Source: Hemileia vastatrix
Lineage: Eukaryota; Basidiomycota; Pucciniomycetes; Pucciniales; Zaghouaniaceae
Length of the DNA stretch: 64,000 bases
Assembly (NCBI GenBank): GCA_030280995.1
Contig: JASXTE010000008.1
Span: forward strand, 22,867,693-22,931,692
Direction of reading: 5' to 3'
Positions 44,925 through 57,160 of the stretch are shown here, piece after piece. The position numbers were made by a program, and so were the translations under genes. Within the stretch, counting starts at the first letter, position 1. Each line of letters starts with the position of its first letter. The notes below the pieces were generated by a model. The model was given only the letters and a program-made list of their open reading frames with translations. It had not been told where the DNA came from and did no database searches.

Positions 44925-47353
44925 ATGTCAAGTCTCAGATGTGTTGGACAGTTCTCAATAACAATCGATCAAATTTATATGAATGTAATTTCAAGATTTC
45001 AAAACTCACCAACCCCCACAATTTTACAGCGAGGCCATTCAAATGTTCATATTTTTGGACTATTTGAAGAAAGAAAACCAAACCTTGTCGGTAATCTTTC
45101 TCAAGTGCAGAGTCAGCACATTGGACCACTATTGGGTGACATTGGCTCTGGATCTCACCATTTAAACCAAAGAAGTGCCTTGAATCCTATGAAGCCTTTC
45201 TATTTTCATGCTTACTTGGTTCCAGTTTTTGGTAATCAGTATCAACTTTGGGGATGCCTCTTTTCTTCAAGTACACTAATCAGTCTTGCTAAAGAAGCAT
45301 TTTCTTCTGCACAAATCGATTTATGTCCAATCCTGAACTACGACTCCACTATCTTTTTTAATATCCCGCATGTAATTTTTGAAGGCTCTTTCCAAATATC
45401 TCAGAGTACTCAAGATTGGAAAGCTGATCAACTTATCCGAGGAATCAAAACAGTTCTCAAAACACATCAACTTCAAGCAATAAATTTTATGATTGACAAT
45501 GAACGAATGTTAAAGGAAAAGTTGGATATCATGTGGAGGCACCAGGACAACCATTGGCTTAGAACTGGATTCGATGACTATAAAGATCAGTTTCCTAACA
45601 ATCAATTAACGCCTGAAGGAAACGGGTCAATACTTGCTGATGATATGGGTTTGGGAAAGACACTTTCAACTCTTTCTCTTATAAGTGCAACTCAAGGTGA
45701 AGCAAGACAATTCCAGGTATCAGAAAATCAAGAAGGTATTAATCGGAGTTCAGCCACACTGATTATATGCCCCCTGGCAACACTATTGAATTGGATCAAT
45801 GAAATAAGTGTGCACTTTGAAGATAATGCGCTTCCTTTCAAGGTTCTTTATGGGAAGGATTGTCAAAATACTAATGTCAATGAGCTACAGGACACTGCTA
45901 TTGTTTTAACGACCTATGAAATAGCTAGCCAAACGATGTCAAAAAATCAAAGCCAAAAAAAGATACCAGTGACTCAAATGCTCTTTTGGTATAGAGTTGT
46001 TTTAGATGAAGCTCAGTTAGTGCCCATTTCTATATCTAAAACTTAAAACTTAATTTTTATAATCAATTTTTATAAATATTCTTTTAGTTACATTAAAAAT
46101 CCTTACTCGCAGAGGGCTCAAACAATATTTGACTTGGAATCCCAACACCGACTATGCTTGACTGGAACTCCACTTCAGAACAGGCCCACTGACCTTCAAA
46201 GTCTCATATTTTTTCTTAGAATTGAAAAGTGGCAAGGAGACTGGTTATGGAAGAATTTCCTTTTTCCAGGTTTGCAAAAAGGAAAGGCTAATTCTATTAA
46301 ATCAATCAATCACTTAATGAAAGTCATAAGCCTACGTAGAACAAAGGATGCAATTTTGTCTCTTCCAAAAAAGATTCAAAGGGGGATATCGGTTCAATTA
46401 GCAGATCCATGGAGGCCTAAACTTGATGTGCTTCAAGAAGGATTCACTGAGCGATATGGGCCCTCCAGAAGCACTGACTTCCCTTGGGACTCATCTGAGT
46501 TTCTAAGAGAGCTGATGATTTTAAGAAAATTCTGCAACCATCCAATCTACGAAAATCTGGATGAAACTCCAACTTTTGATTTCACCTGGCAGCATTCCGC
46601 AAAGATTTGTCATCTTATAGGCCACTTAAAAAACTTTTTGTCTGGTGAAAGGGATATAAATTTTCCAAAAGCTGTTATATTCTCCAACTTTGCAGACTTT
46701 TTGCAGATGTAAGTGATTCTATAATGAATTGTTTTACAAAATTGTGTTGGCTTATTAAAAAAATTTTTCTAATATTTCAAAATAGAATAAAAATGGCTTT
46801 AGATGACCACAATATTAGGTATACCCAGCTTACGGGTGAACTCAGCAGGACAAAGCGAGACAAAAATATGCATGAATTCCATTTTAATAAAAATTGACAA
46901 GTTTTGGTTGGAACGATTCAGGCTGCAGGAGTGGGTATAGATCTCAGGTGTGCTCAAAATGTATATATAATGGTGAGCTCAATGTCTTTTATTTCATATT
47001 AAGAAAAAAAATATTAAATTTTTTATATGTTCAATGTTGAAATAGGAGCCAAATTGGAATCCAGCAGTTGAGCAACAGGCTGTTGATTGGCTTTATAGAA
47101 TGGGGCAGCAAAATGAATTAAATGTTTTGAATTATTTTGTACAAGGAAGTATAGAATTCAGCATGTATAAGATTCAAAGGAAAAAAATGGAGCTAACAAT
47201 GTAAGCCAAATTTCATTTCTATAAATTTTAATGATAATAGTAATCATTAAAATTATGTTTTTGTTTTCAAGGCTAAGTGTCCCAAACAGTGGAAATGAGG
47301 AGTATGAGTGTGCAAACCTATTATTAAGGGAGTTTGTCAATCACTCACATTAG
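44925..47353 (+). CDS. SNF2-family ATPase (Rad5/HLTF-like), five exons, one in-frame TGA
   Basis: Exons 44925-46015, 46088-46708, 46786-46972, 47046-47200 and 47272-47353, with four GT-AG introns of 71-77 bp, give about 711 residues in perfect phase. Motifs: Q-like KTHQLQAINFMID, Walker A ILADDMGLGKTLSTL, TLIICPLATLLNWINE, Walker B VVLDEAHYIKNP (the DEAH forms only after splicing), LCLTGTPLQNRPTDLQSL, LRRTKD, the second lobe with TGELSRTKRD, VGTIQAAGVGIDLRCAQ, EPNWNPAVEQQAVDWLYRMG. One TGA (46895-46897, before QVLVG) breaks the second lobe. There is no RING finger, unlike Rad5. The family moves or remodels nucleoprotein. Carried by a transposon, it may open chromatin at target or donor sites (inference). 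Confidence 0.9.
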
Positions 47354-48457
47354 AGGAAGAAATAATTTCAAGGAGAGCAGGTAAATTTATGGGATTTTGA
47401 GGATTTAAAAGTCTGAGTTGTTGAGGATTTAGAGATGCAAGATATAAGGGAGAATAACAGTCATTCGGCAAACCCAGGGGGACATGAGAAGGATTAAGGT
47501 TAGGGGATAATGTTGAAACCAAACTGATTCTTTTGTACAAGGCCAAGTCCTTTAGCACACTTCCAGAGTAGGTTGAATTATCTCGAATATCAAAGTGTTG
47601 TTGGTCAAGATATTGTGCAACTTTAGAAAAATCTTCAGACCTCCATTGCATTAAGATACGTCTTAACGATCCATCATTATCAATTTCGGTGTCTGAACAA
47701 CACTTGATGTTTGTGAAAAGGTTGTGATAAGTTTCACAATGTGGAAGTTGTTTAAGAAGTTTAGTTCGGTTAACTGAATTCAAAGAATCTTTGTTATTTG
47801 AAATAAAGGTCATAAATAAAATAGTTGAAAAAAAAGGGGATTTTCATACTTTTTTTTTATTCTATATTTATGCTTTCTCACTTTGATGATTTCTTGAGAG
47901 CTATCAGAATCCTTCCCAAGTCTTAATTTATCAGAATGACCTAAAAACCAACGGTGAAGAACTCCTATTTGATTTGAGAAGCTAATTTGAGTTGAGTCAA
48001 TTGGATATGCAATCAAATTATTGGTTTTTAAGGCATTGTCCCAGTGTTTAATGAGAATATTTGCCAAGACCTGGTTCCATTTGTCAAACCAATCTAGGTT
48101 CCAAGCGAAAGTTGATCCTGGGAAACCACACATGCGAAGGTGCTCAATAAAAGATTCACGGAAAATTGGTGGAAACTTTTCCGAAACCGCTGAATTTGAT
48201 TCTGGATGAGGTAGTTCAAAGGCAATGTTGCAAGAATTCATGTCGAATGATGAAAATCTGTCTAATTGCTCTTCAGTAGGGTTTTGTTTCCATCCATTTG
48301 ATTCTGGTGACATATCCAAAAGTGAACGACAAAAATTGTGTATAGATCTACAAAAGTGAGAATTGAATGGAGGCAAAGTCTCATTAAAAATTCTATTAAG
48401 TGTTCTTGTGTTTGTGGGCAGGTTTCCATGAGGAAAGTAAGAGCTACTAGGGTTCAT
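47337..48457 (-). CDS. unknown protein, two exons, convergent with SNF2
   Basis: Start at 48457 (MNPSSSYFPHGNLPTNTRTL). Exon 1 contains FPPIFRESFIEHLRMCGFPG, FAWNLDWFDKWNQVLANILI and IGVLHRWFLGHSDKLRLG, and becomes basic near 47880. A short intron is likely between about 47880 and 47800. Exon 2 continues LNSVNRTKLLKQLPHCETYH, GSLRRILMQWRSEDFSKVAQ and NDCYSPLYLASLNPQQLRLL, ending at TGA 47337-47339. The stop lies 17 bp inside the end of the SNF2 gene on the other strand. It is Trp/Phe-rich and probably globular, with no signal peptide or membrane helix. I do not recognise the family. The exact splice sites are unresolved. Confidence 0.65.
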
Positions 48458-49530
48458 AAATAATTAGATTAAGAAAGTGTTCAATTAAATTAAACAAAGA
48501 GGAAGGATAAATTGTTGAGCTCCAAAACTTTATGATCAAAGTTGATTTAAGGAGAAATATCACAAAAATTAAGAATAAGAAATATTTCGGCTTTATGGAA
48601 TTATAATATGCATAAATTATATTTTTATATGCATTTTGAACTCAAAAGGAATGGTATAAAATAAAGAGAATGATTATGTGATAAAAGCAGACTCATTTAA
48701 GAAACAGATTTTTTTTCTTTTCAAAAAATTCTTCCACAAAAATAATTTGTTAAATGTGAGGCTATGTTCATTTTTTGATTACCAAAAAATTATTTTTGGT
48801 CCAATATGATAGTAATACATATTCTATTGAGTAATTTTTTTCAACCTGAATAAAAAGACTAGAGTGTCACTTCATCACATTTATGTATGAAAAGTTATAC
48901 AAGGTTTCAGCTTTTATGTAATTCTTTAAGGTTTACACTTTTGTAGCATCTATTATTTGAGTATTTTTGATTTTTTCTTTATAGAAAATTCTACCTAGTA
49001 CAGACCAATTTTCAAATTGAAAGAAATATGTTTTTGATTGTTTTTTACAAAATATTAAACTTATTTTTGGGTTTAACTTTGATTTTTGGTGTAATTTTTT
49101 AAAAATTATGTTAAAAATATTGATTACTTTTCTTATAGTCCATAACTAAGAATTTTTATCAAAATCAAATAATTATAGGGTAGTTAGATATAACTCAGAA
49201 GGCATTTGATAGAAAAATAATTAAGATGCTTGTGCGTACAACAGAATTTTTTCTATGATAGAAAATATTCTGATAAACATGCATGCATTGTTGTACAAAT
49301 GCAGAGAGTATACAGAATACAAATAAAGTAGACTGCATAACTTTAAATTAATATATAATTTATCCAATTAAAAATTAAACATTTAAACTTAAATAATTTC
49401 AACACATATTCCATCATATTCTTTTGATAAAAAATTGTAGCTTATATTAGCTAGTGCCTTTCAAAAAAAGGAATACCTTCAATCGGTAACTTCGAATAGC
49501 TAACTTATTCCTACAATTATCACAATTACA
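48458..49530. other. gene-free intergenic region between divergent genes
   Basis: AT-rich, about 1.1 kb, between the starts of the minus gene (48457) and the transposase (49531). It therefore holds both promoters. No clear TATA box or repeat stands out. Confidence 0.5.
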
Positions 49531-52500
49531 ATGCCTCCATTTTTTCATGTATGTCAATGTCAAGATCTTGGATGTGTCAATAGAAAGTATCAAACTTCTT
49601 CTGGGTCCTTTGAAGTTGGTATGGCTTTCAAAAGCTCTAATTCTTATGCAAAACATCAAGAGGAAAGAAATAGGAAGGCCCAGATGGTTATTTCTTCCAA
49701 CAATCCACTTAACATTGGAAGTTCCCGCTCCACAGAAACAGTAAGCTGTATATCTATAGTTCAATGTTAGAATTAAAGTCTTTATGATGTTTCAATGATT
49801 TATTACATAGGGGCAGTTGCTATTGGGGGCAGAAGTATCTTCAACAGTCTCTAGAAACTCAAATCTTGGGGAACGGTATAGCCAAATAATTATGTGGCAG
49901 GCAGAAAAGCTTTCTCTGATTCATCATTTGAGCAAAGAAGGTTGTACTCAATTTTTGGATGAAGAAATTAAGAAGCTCAAACTTCTAGGTGATAGTGGAA
50001 TACTGGATTCTGATAGCATTGTCCGCCTGGTCCCACGCTCGATAGATACAGTTTTTAGTCGATTAAAGCTCAATCAATCATTTTTCACTAAAACATGTTG
50101 TCCTAAATGCTTTGCTCTTTATGAGTATAATTCTGAATCTCAACCATCTATACTATGTTGCAATCAACCGTTTCTTTCATCATCAAAGCGCTATTTAAAA
50201 ATGTTTTGAGCAGGACAAATTGCAGTTAAATGTGATGAAAGGCTGTATTTGATGGAGGAACATCAAGAACATGTAAAATACTTATCTCTTAAAACATTTC
50301 ATCACCATTCTTTTATCGACTGGCTTAAGGAAAAGATCAAACTGTTCAAATTTGAGCTTCTGATTGAGAAGAAAACCCCTGTGGCAGAACGTGTAGAGTG
50401 TGATTTGATGAAGGATGTTTGTGATGGTTCAATTTGGAAAAACTTTCCCATAACCACTCCAGCTCTGGATGGCAATGATGATGAATATACGATAACTTCA
50501 GGCAACTTAATGTTTACTTTATATGTCGACTGGTTTAGGCCTGGTGGCAATAGGATTGGAGGTCATCAGAAGTCTGTAGGCAATATTATGATGGTGTGTA
50601 TGAACCTACCTCAAGAATATAGATACAAAATGGAAAATCTTTTTTTGTATTCTATTATACCCGGACCAACAGAACCCACAAGTGAACAGCTTGATCACCT
50701 TCTAAAACCACTGGTTAATGATCTACAAACTCTATGGAATGGTATATTGATTGAAAAGACACATCTTTATCCACGAGGCCGGAAATTAAGAGTTGCATTG
50801 TTCTCTTTGATAGGTGACATTCCTGAAATACGAAAATTGGCTGGCTTTTCGAGTCACTCTGCAAAAATGTTCTGCTCTTTCTGTAATATCTCTAAAGATG
50901 AAATTAGTGAAAATAATGTGGGAAATTTTTCATTACGGAATCATGAGGATCATATGTGCTGGGCAACAAAGTGGAAAAATTCTAAGTCACATTGGGAGCG
51001 TGTATCAATTGTTCAAAATCATGGGGTACAATGGAGTGAGCTGAATAACCTTGAATATTGGCGTCCAACTGAATATTGCTCAATTGATGTTATGCATTCA
51101 CATATGCTTGGCAGCCTAAAAGATCACAGTCTAAGCTATTTTCAAATCCAAAATGCAGCAAAAGATCTAGAAAGAAAGCTGGAAAAGGATAAAAATTGGC
51201 ATGTAAGAGAAGAAGATGATGATTTCTTTTCTGATACTTCACTGCACAAACATTCGAAAAAACGTAGAAGTAGCTTAAGCACCACAAATAATGATGATGA
51301 TGATACAGGACACACGAGACAGCACAAGCGGCAAAGACGTACGAGTTCAAGACAGTCATCAAGTCATCATGGACTAGATAATGAAGGATTGGGAACAAAT
51401 CAATCAAGAAGCCAGAGTAGGTCATCCAGCTCCAAATTTATTCCTCCATATAGCGATGTGGCCTCAATACAGTGTCACAGCAGTGACAGTAGGAATTCAT
51501 TGTATAACTTAAGGCAAAGAAGCATTAGCATATCACAGAGTGAAGGATCTCACTCATCAAATGAGACAGCTAGAGATGAAGAAAATAAAAGGAAAGGTAA
51601 GGAGAAAGAAAATGAAGGTAGTAGTAATCCACCAATCACAGCAGCAGAGCTACAGGTTGTATGGAAGATGATTGATCAAGTAAGAAGACCTTCCTGGCTA
51701 ACACGAGTTCCAAAATCAGTAGGATCTAAAAAGGCAGGATCCCTCAAGGCAGCAGAATGGCACATGCTGTATACTCTCTACTTCCCTTTGTCACTTATAC
51801 CCCTTTGGTTTGAAAAATTTAAAGAATCTGAATCTTCAGCTTCCTCAGCTGATAAACCAAGAGAATATTATCTTCTCAAGTCACTTGTAACATTATGCTC
51901 TATCACCAATTTTTTGACATTAAAAAATATACAGACTAATGAGCTAAAAGATCTAGATCAATTTCTGTTAGAGTATCGTGAGTGCCTTGAAGAGGGTTGG
52001 AAGAATATTAATGCAAAGCCAAATCTGCATATCACTCAACATTATCCTGAAATGATAAAGCGTCTTGGTCCACCATCAGGTACAGCTACTTGGTCTGGAA
52101 AGCGGGTGAATCATATATTATCTGAAATTCCAAACAATCACCATCCATGTATGTAATGTTTGTAAGCAATGATTTAAAAACTCAGCTGTGCTAATTTATT
52201 AATATTTACCACAGGAGAGATACCGCTAACAATGCTCAAACATTGGTATCGGAAGTCTAGGGTATTAGATCTTGGTGAAGCTGAAGATAATGATCAATGT
52301 GAGACTAAAAAAATCCATATTGATCTCGATAAAAAAAACAAATGGATCCATCTAAGTATGGCATTATTTACTAAATGGGTAAGGGCATGAATGGGAAAAG
52401 AAACTTCAAGACGGGCTTTGACACCATCGGAGAAAAGTGGGGATTGGGTAGTTGAAAATGTAGCAAGCATATTGATACATGGAAAGAGGTTTACTAGTTA

Positions 52501-52900
52501 CCATCGACACATTGCTAATTCAACAATTGAATTCTACTATGAAAAAGATAGCCAGTTTGGGCAAATTGATGATCTTTTCAGATCAAAGGAAGAGATTGAT
52601 CAAATATATTTAATAGTAAGTCCTTTCAAAGAGCTCCGTCCAGAAGAAACATCAAAGGATCCCTATGAGCTTTTCCCACAAGTGCATTGTCGGTTAGTAA
52701 GAGTAGCCAAAGCAACTCAAATTGTGATTAAGAAAGATGCAATAATTGGACATGCAGCTACTGTCGAGCACAAAAAAGGAATGTTTGGAATCAAAGACGA
52801 GGTTGTCACTGCCATTGGACTGCAGACAGTAGTGAGTGAAAAAATTAATCAAATTTATTTTCTGTTGACTAACATCTTTGTGTTAATTTGGAATTGGTGA
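49531..52900 (+). CDS. Tnp2-type transposase (CACTA/CMC), three or more exons, with in-frame TGA codons
   Basis: Start ATG 49531 (MPPFFHVCQCQDLGCVNRKY) gives the Cys-rich head of fungal Tnp2 proteins. Intron 49741-49810 is followed by GQLLLGAEVSS and a Cys pair region (CCPKCFALYEY). After TGA 50207 the frame continues with WLKEKIKLF, the Tnp2 core TLYVDWFRPGGNRIGGHQKS, NIMMVCMNLPQEYRYKMENL, SIIPGPTEPTSEQLDHLLKP, a CxxC zinc site (MFCSFCNISK) and YCSIDVMHSHMLGSLK, whose DxMH box is the conserved acidic motif. A basic Ser/Arg-rich insert with NLS-like KHKRQRR follows, then LKAAEWHMLYTLYFPLSLIP and KPNLHITQHYPEMIKRLGPP. After an intron ending at 52214 it reads EIPLTMLKHWYRKSRV. TGA 52388 also interrupts. 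It should cut and paste CACC-ended DNA. Confidence 0.87.
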
Positions 52901-53317
52901 TATTTGTAAATGGTGAAAGAAATAATTCAATGCTCGATTAAAAAATGCAATGCATCCAACTTACCTTATCATAAATCAGTGAACAATTACTTTGGTTGCT
53001 TTTATTGCGAGAGAACCCATGCTTTCAATGAGTCATTTTTATCTTAAATGTAAGAATGAAAGAAATAAAATCATGATAATGAGAAATATGATAAAATTTT
53101 TACTTAATGAATGATCTTCTTGCTCATTCATCTACTATAAATAGTTTGACCTTCCAACTTTAGCTGATAGCTATATATTATTCACTTTATTTTTCGACAA
53201 GAGAACATACACGTTTACAAGACTATATACATAGTATCTTTTTTTACTATAGCTTTGATAGGTATAAATTTTAACAACTGATTATTTTTATTTTATTTTA
53301 TTTTATTACAGTTCATT
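52901..53317. other. AT-rich spacer or long intron
   Basis: No coding signal. A donor (gtgagt at 52832) and an acceptor (ttattacag ending at 53311) are in matching phase, so the transposase frame could splice into the next gene (LQTV to FIMDDNFEGM). Otherwise this is the intergenic promoter of the next gene. Confidence 0.4.
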
Positions 53318-54995
53318 ATGGATGATAATTTTGAAGGGATGTCTGTTGACCCAACCAATTCTGATTGTTTTCCGCCTCAACATACTAATACTGGAAATAC
53401 TCCACCACCACCCTCTGCTGATCCACCTCCAGATGCATCTCAATCTGTACCACCTAATCCTACCCCACCACCTAATCCCAATCCAGGCCAAGAGTCTCAT
53501 TCAGAACCAAGAAATTTTAATCCCAATCATCCCTCTGCTTCTGAAAGTGCTAATCAGCAAGCTGATCAGCTAGGAAGAGATTGGGCTAGTGAAGTATTGA
53601 GGGAATTTTTCGGAGACCAATCATCATCTGCTCAGCCTAACCAAGGAGCAAGCACAAGTGGAGCAGGTAAGTCAAATTTGTAGTGTATTCTTTTATTGAA
53701 AAATAACCAATTTAATTAACTTATTTGAATTGTTAGTGAATCCCTCAATCATTATGGGTATCAGTGATTACCACAGACTCAATTCAGCAGAGTCTCATGA
53801 GCGAGAACGGGGGTTAAGGGCTGTAAGAGGCTTAGTTAGAAGGAATGATGTTCCCAGGAGCTCGGACAGTCTAAATAGAAATATTTACCACTTTCTGAAG
53901 TATTGTCTTGGGGGACCAACACAAATATCAAAATATCCTGCGAGCCCAACACCTTTGGAGATTGAAAATTGGAAAGATTGGAGCCAATTCAAACTAAAAA
54001 CCATTCAAACTGTCCTAACCCAAGTCCAATCTTCTAACCATGCCAATTCTGCAGCTGATCGACAATTTCTGATAACCAATTCTATAGCCTTCTTGCGATC
54101 CAAAATTCGACTACCCGAATTTTTTCCAGCACCTGAGCCTCGAGGACTAAAAGGAGGAGCACCGATCCCACTTTCTGTCAAAAGAAACTTAGAGCGTGAA
54201 TTGCAAGAAAAAGGTTTTCGGAAATTCGCGTTTGATTGGACTTGCCGTGATTTTTCAGAATCAACTTGGAATCAAGTCATGGGAAGCATAGTATGCGACC
54301 ACTGTAGCAGATGGCTCACCACCTTGAATACAATCGATCAGTCAAAGCTTCAGTTCACTCAATTTGTTATTGAGAAATGGGTAGTTAATAAGGGGAAGGA
54401 GATGATAAGGTTGTTTGGGCAAGAAGAGGAAAGGGTAGCAAGAGAAAAGATTGAAAAGAGGGCAAGGGCCCAAGTAAAACGTTATCGGACCAAGGTAAGT
54501 TTTTTATTTTACTTTGCTTTTTGTTATTATGAAGCTGATTTAGTTGGAATTCAGATTGCTAGTGCACGCTACAAGTTAGCAAGAGATCTCTGCAGTGATG
54601 TGCCAGGTTTTGTTGTGCTTTTTCATGATACTAGGTGCATCTCTGATATCGAGGAAGGCCCAGCACCAGCCCCAACTGCACCTATCCGAGCTATTCCTGG
54701 ATGGCGAAATCCTGAACTCAATGATTTGTTTAAAAAAATGGATAAGATGACAAAGGACTTAGCCCATACACCAGCTCAAAAAAAATCAGCATTAAAAACA
54801 TATTCACAGTCATCAGAAAGGACAGTTGCACAAAATGGTATATTCAATGTTCCCAAATACCTCCCCAAGAATTGCTATTCAGCAACATTTTTGCAAGGAT
54901 TATCTGTGAATGAACGTGAGTCACTTGGGGTTGGAGCTGATATTGATCTGGTAAAGATTCGGGAATCAATTAATAGAGCATCAACATCATCATAA
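53318..54995 (+). CDS. unknown Pro/Asn-rich protein of element D, three exons
   Basis: Start ATG 53318 (MDDNFEGMSVDPTNSDCFPP). Exon 1 encodes a disordered Pro/Ser/Asn/Gln-rich head. Intron 53667-53736 keeps phase (GA|VNPSIIMGISDYHRL). Exon 2 is globular: LNRNIYHFLKYCLGGPTQIS, FFPAPEPRGLKGGAPIPLSV, FRKFAFDWTCRDFSESTWNQ, CDHCSRWL, then a charged helix (EEERVAREKIEKRARAQVKR). Intron 54495-54554 is 60 bp and in frame, so reading through it also stays open. Exon 3 has IPGWRNPELNDLFKKMDKMT and NGIFNVPKYLPKNCYSATFL, ending at TAA 54993. No stop is found inside. I do not know the family. It may be a DNA-binding accessory protein of the transposase, or its C-terminal part. Confidence 0.75.
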
Positions 54996-55204
54996 CTTAG
55001 GTATAACGGTGATCTTCTGTGTAATATAGCTATCTTATATTGAATTTTATGTATTCTGTTTTTTTTCAAAGTAGCTTGGTAAATGTTATAAAGTGATATT
55101 GAGAGAGAGTAACATTTTATTTAAGAAAAACAAATAATGTATGAGATATAAAAATGTATTTTCAACAAATTGATGGTCCATACCTCTTTATGTCACATTT
55201 ATGT
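54996..55204. other. 3' flank of the unknown gene
   Basis: AT-rich, no structure seen; a poly-A region would be here. Confidence 0.4.
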
Positions 55205-57160
55205 ATCCATATTAATTTCAATCGAATTTAATGTTGACCAATACATAGTGAATACACGCTATGCCACTTATACTTGCCAGGCATTGCTACCATTAAATAT
55301 GCCAGTATCAAAAATTAATTTTGATCGAAATTAATGAGCATGATAATCATGAATTTCTGGAGTCAACTGCTTATTTTTATGCATGGTGCCTTTCCAACAT
55401 TAATTTCGATCGAAATTACTTTTGATACTGGCATATTGCATGGTGTCTATTCCTGGAAAGTGTAAGTGGCATAGTGTGTATTCATTACGTATTGGTCAAC
55501 ATTAATTTCAATAGAATTTAATATTGACATTTTCATATTGAACCCAAACCAGCAAACGACCCAAAAAATTCTTCATAAAACTGCTCATTAATTTCAATCA
55601 AAATTAGTGAGCACCATATACATATTGAATGGTAGTTATATCTGGTGTGTGTAAGTTGTAAAGCTTGTGTTCAATGTTTATTGGTCAACATTAATTTTGA
55701 TTGAAATTAATATTAATGTGTAAATGATATTTACATGCTCAATATGCATTGTAATGTGTTTACTTAAGAATAGAGTGCCCTACTTTTCATCTTACATAAA
55801 AATGCTTGGTGGCATGTCAAATTCAATTTTTATTAAAATTAATGTTGACATGTTACCATGCATAACAGTAAGCAACTGACTGAATAAATTGATGATAATC
55901 ATGAACCTTAATTTCAATCAAAATTAATGTTGCCAAGTGCAGATTGAAAAAAAGCTATGCCACTTACACTAGCCAGGCATATCTACTATTTATTATGTAT
56001 TGGTCAACATTAATTTTTATAGAAATTAATATGGATATGTAAATTTTATATTTACCCTCAACATGTATAGTAAATTTCAATACTTAAAAATACTTGCCGT
56101 CCTTTACATGTCATGCAAAAAAGCATTATATCATTTCAACATTAATTTTGATCAAAATTAATGTTGGCATGCCATTATGCATTGAAACAACTAACTGACT
56201 GAAAAAGTTCATGATCAAAATGCTCATTAATTTTGATCAAGATTAATGTTGACCAATACATATTGAATATAAGTAATCTCTGCTTACTCAGACCAGATAT
56301 AACTACCATTCAATATGTATATGGTCAGCCTTAATTTTGATTGAAATTAATGGGAAGTTTTATGAAGAATCTTCAGGGTTGTTTTCTGGCTTGGGTTCAA
56401 TATGCAAATGTCAACATTAAATTCGATCGAAATTAATGTTGACCAATACATAATGAATACACACTATGCCACTTACACTTTCCAGGCATATATACATGCA
56501 ATATGCCAGTATCAAAAGTAATTTCGATCGAAATTAATTTTGGCAAGGCACCATGCATAAAAATAAGCAGTTGACTCCAGAAATTCATGATTATCATGCT
56601 CATTAATTTCAATCGAAATTAATTTTTGATACTGGCATATTTAATGGTAGCTATGCCTGGCAATTGTAAGTGTCATAGCATGTATTCATTATGTATTAGT
56701 CAACATTAATTTCGATTGAAATTAATATGGACATGGACTATGCATAAAATTCCTATAAGTATAGGTAAGCTAAGCAGTTAGATAAACTGGTTTGATCAAG
56801 TACACCATATAAAAATTGATGTTTTAATGCCTTGGTTAATTTTGATCAAAATTAATTTTAAGCCATGCATGTTGAATTTTATCTATGTCTGTGTAGTCCA
56901 TGTGAAATGGCTTGTATTCAATATGCAGGGGTTTACATTAATTTCGATCGAAATTATGAGGTTCATTGCCTCATAAATTTGATGGTTTCTGTCAGTGTTT
57001 CATGCATGGTGCCATGTGATACTTGTTGATTCCTATCAAAATTAATTTCAACACCAATATATTGAATACAAACCATGGCACTTACAGTACTTGGTCATAG
57101 CTAAAATTCAATATGCTAGTCTCAAAATTAATTTCGATAGAAATTAATCAGGATCCATGA
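55205..57160. repeat. palindrome block of element D, about 20 copies of a CpG-centred 20-bp palindrome
   Basis: Core TTAATTTCGATCGAAATTAA or close variants recur about every 80-110 bp from 55211 to 57150. Intact CGATCG cores are at about 55407, 56424, 56524 and 56944. Others read TTTGATCGAA, TTCAATCGAA, TTCGATTGAA, TTTGATCAAA, TTCAATCAAA or TTTGATTGAA, nearly all CpG to TpG or CpA. The block is an inverted duplication: about 55230-55690 matches the reverse complement of about 56265-56715 with high identity (both hold catgataatcatgaatttct and gagtcaactgcttattttta). Inside, 55720-55900 and 56028-56210 are diverged direct repeats. No coding. Confidence 0.9.

Noticed and set aside
48458..49530. 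Possible tRNA or other small RNA gene in the intergenic region
   Set aside because: I could find no cloverleaf, A/B box pair or conserved RNA fold by eye here or elsewhere in the window.
30398..52390. TGA read as a sense codon (altered genetic code)
   Set aside because: Other stops (TAA, TAG) also break these elements, and authentic genes such as the minus gene at 47337 end in TGA; deamination of CGA explains the pattern.
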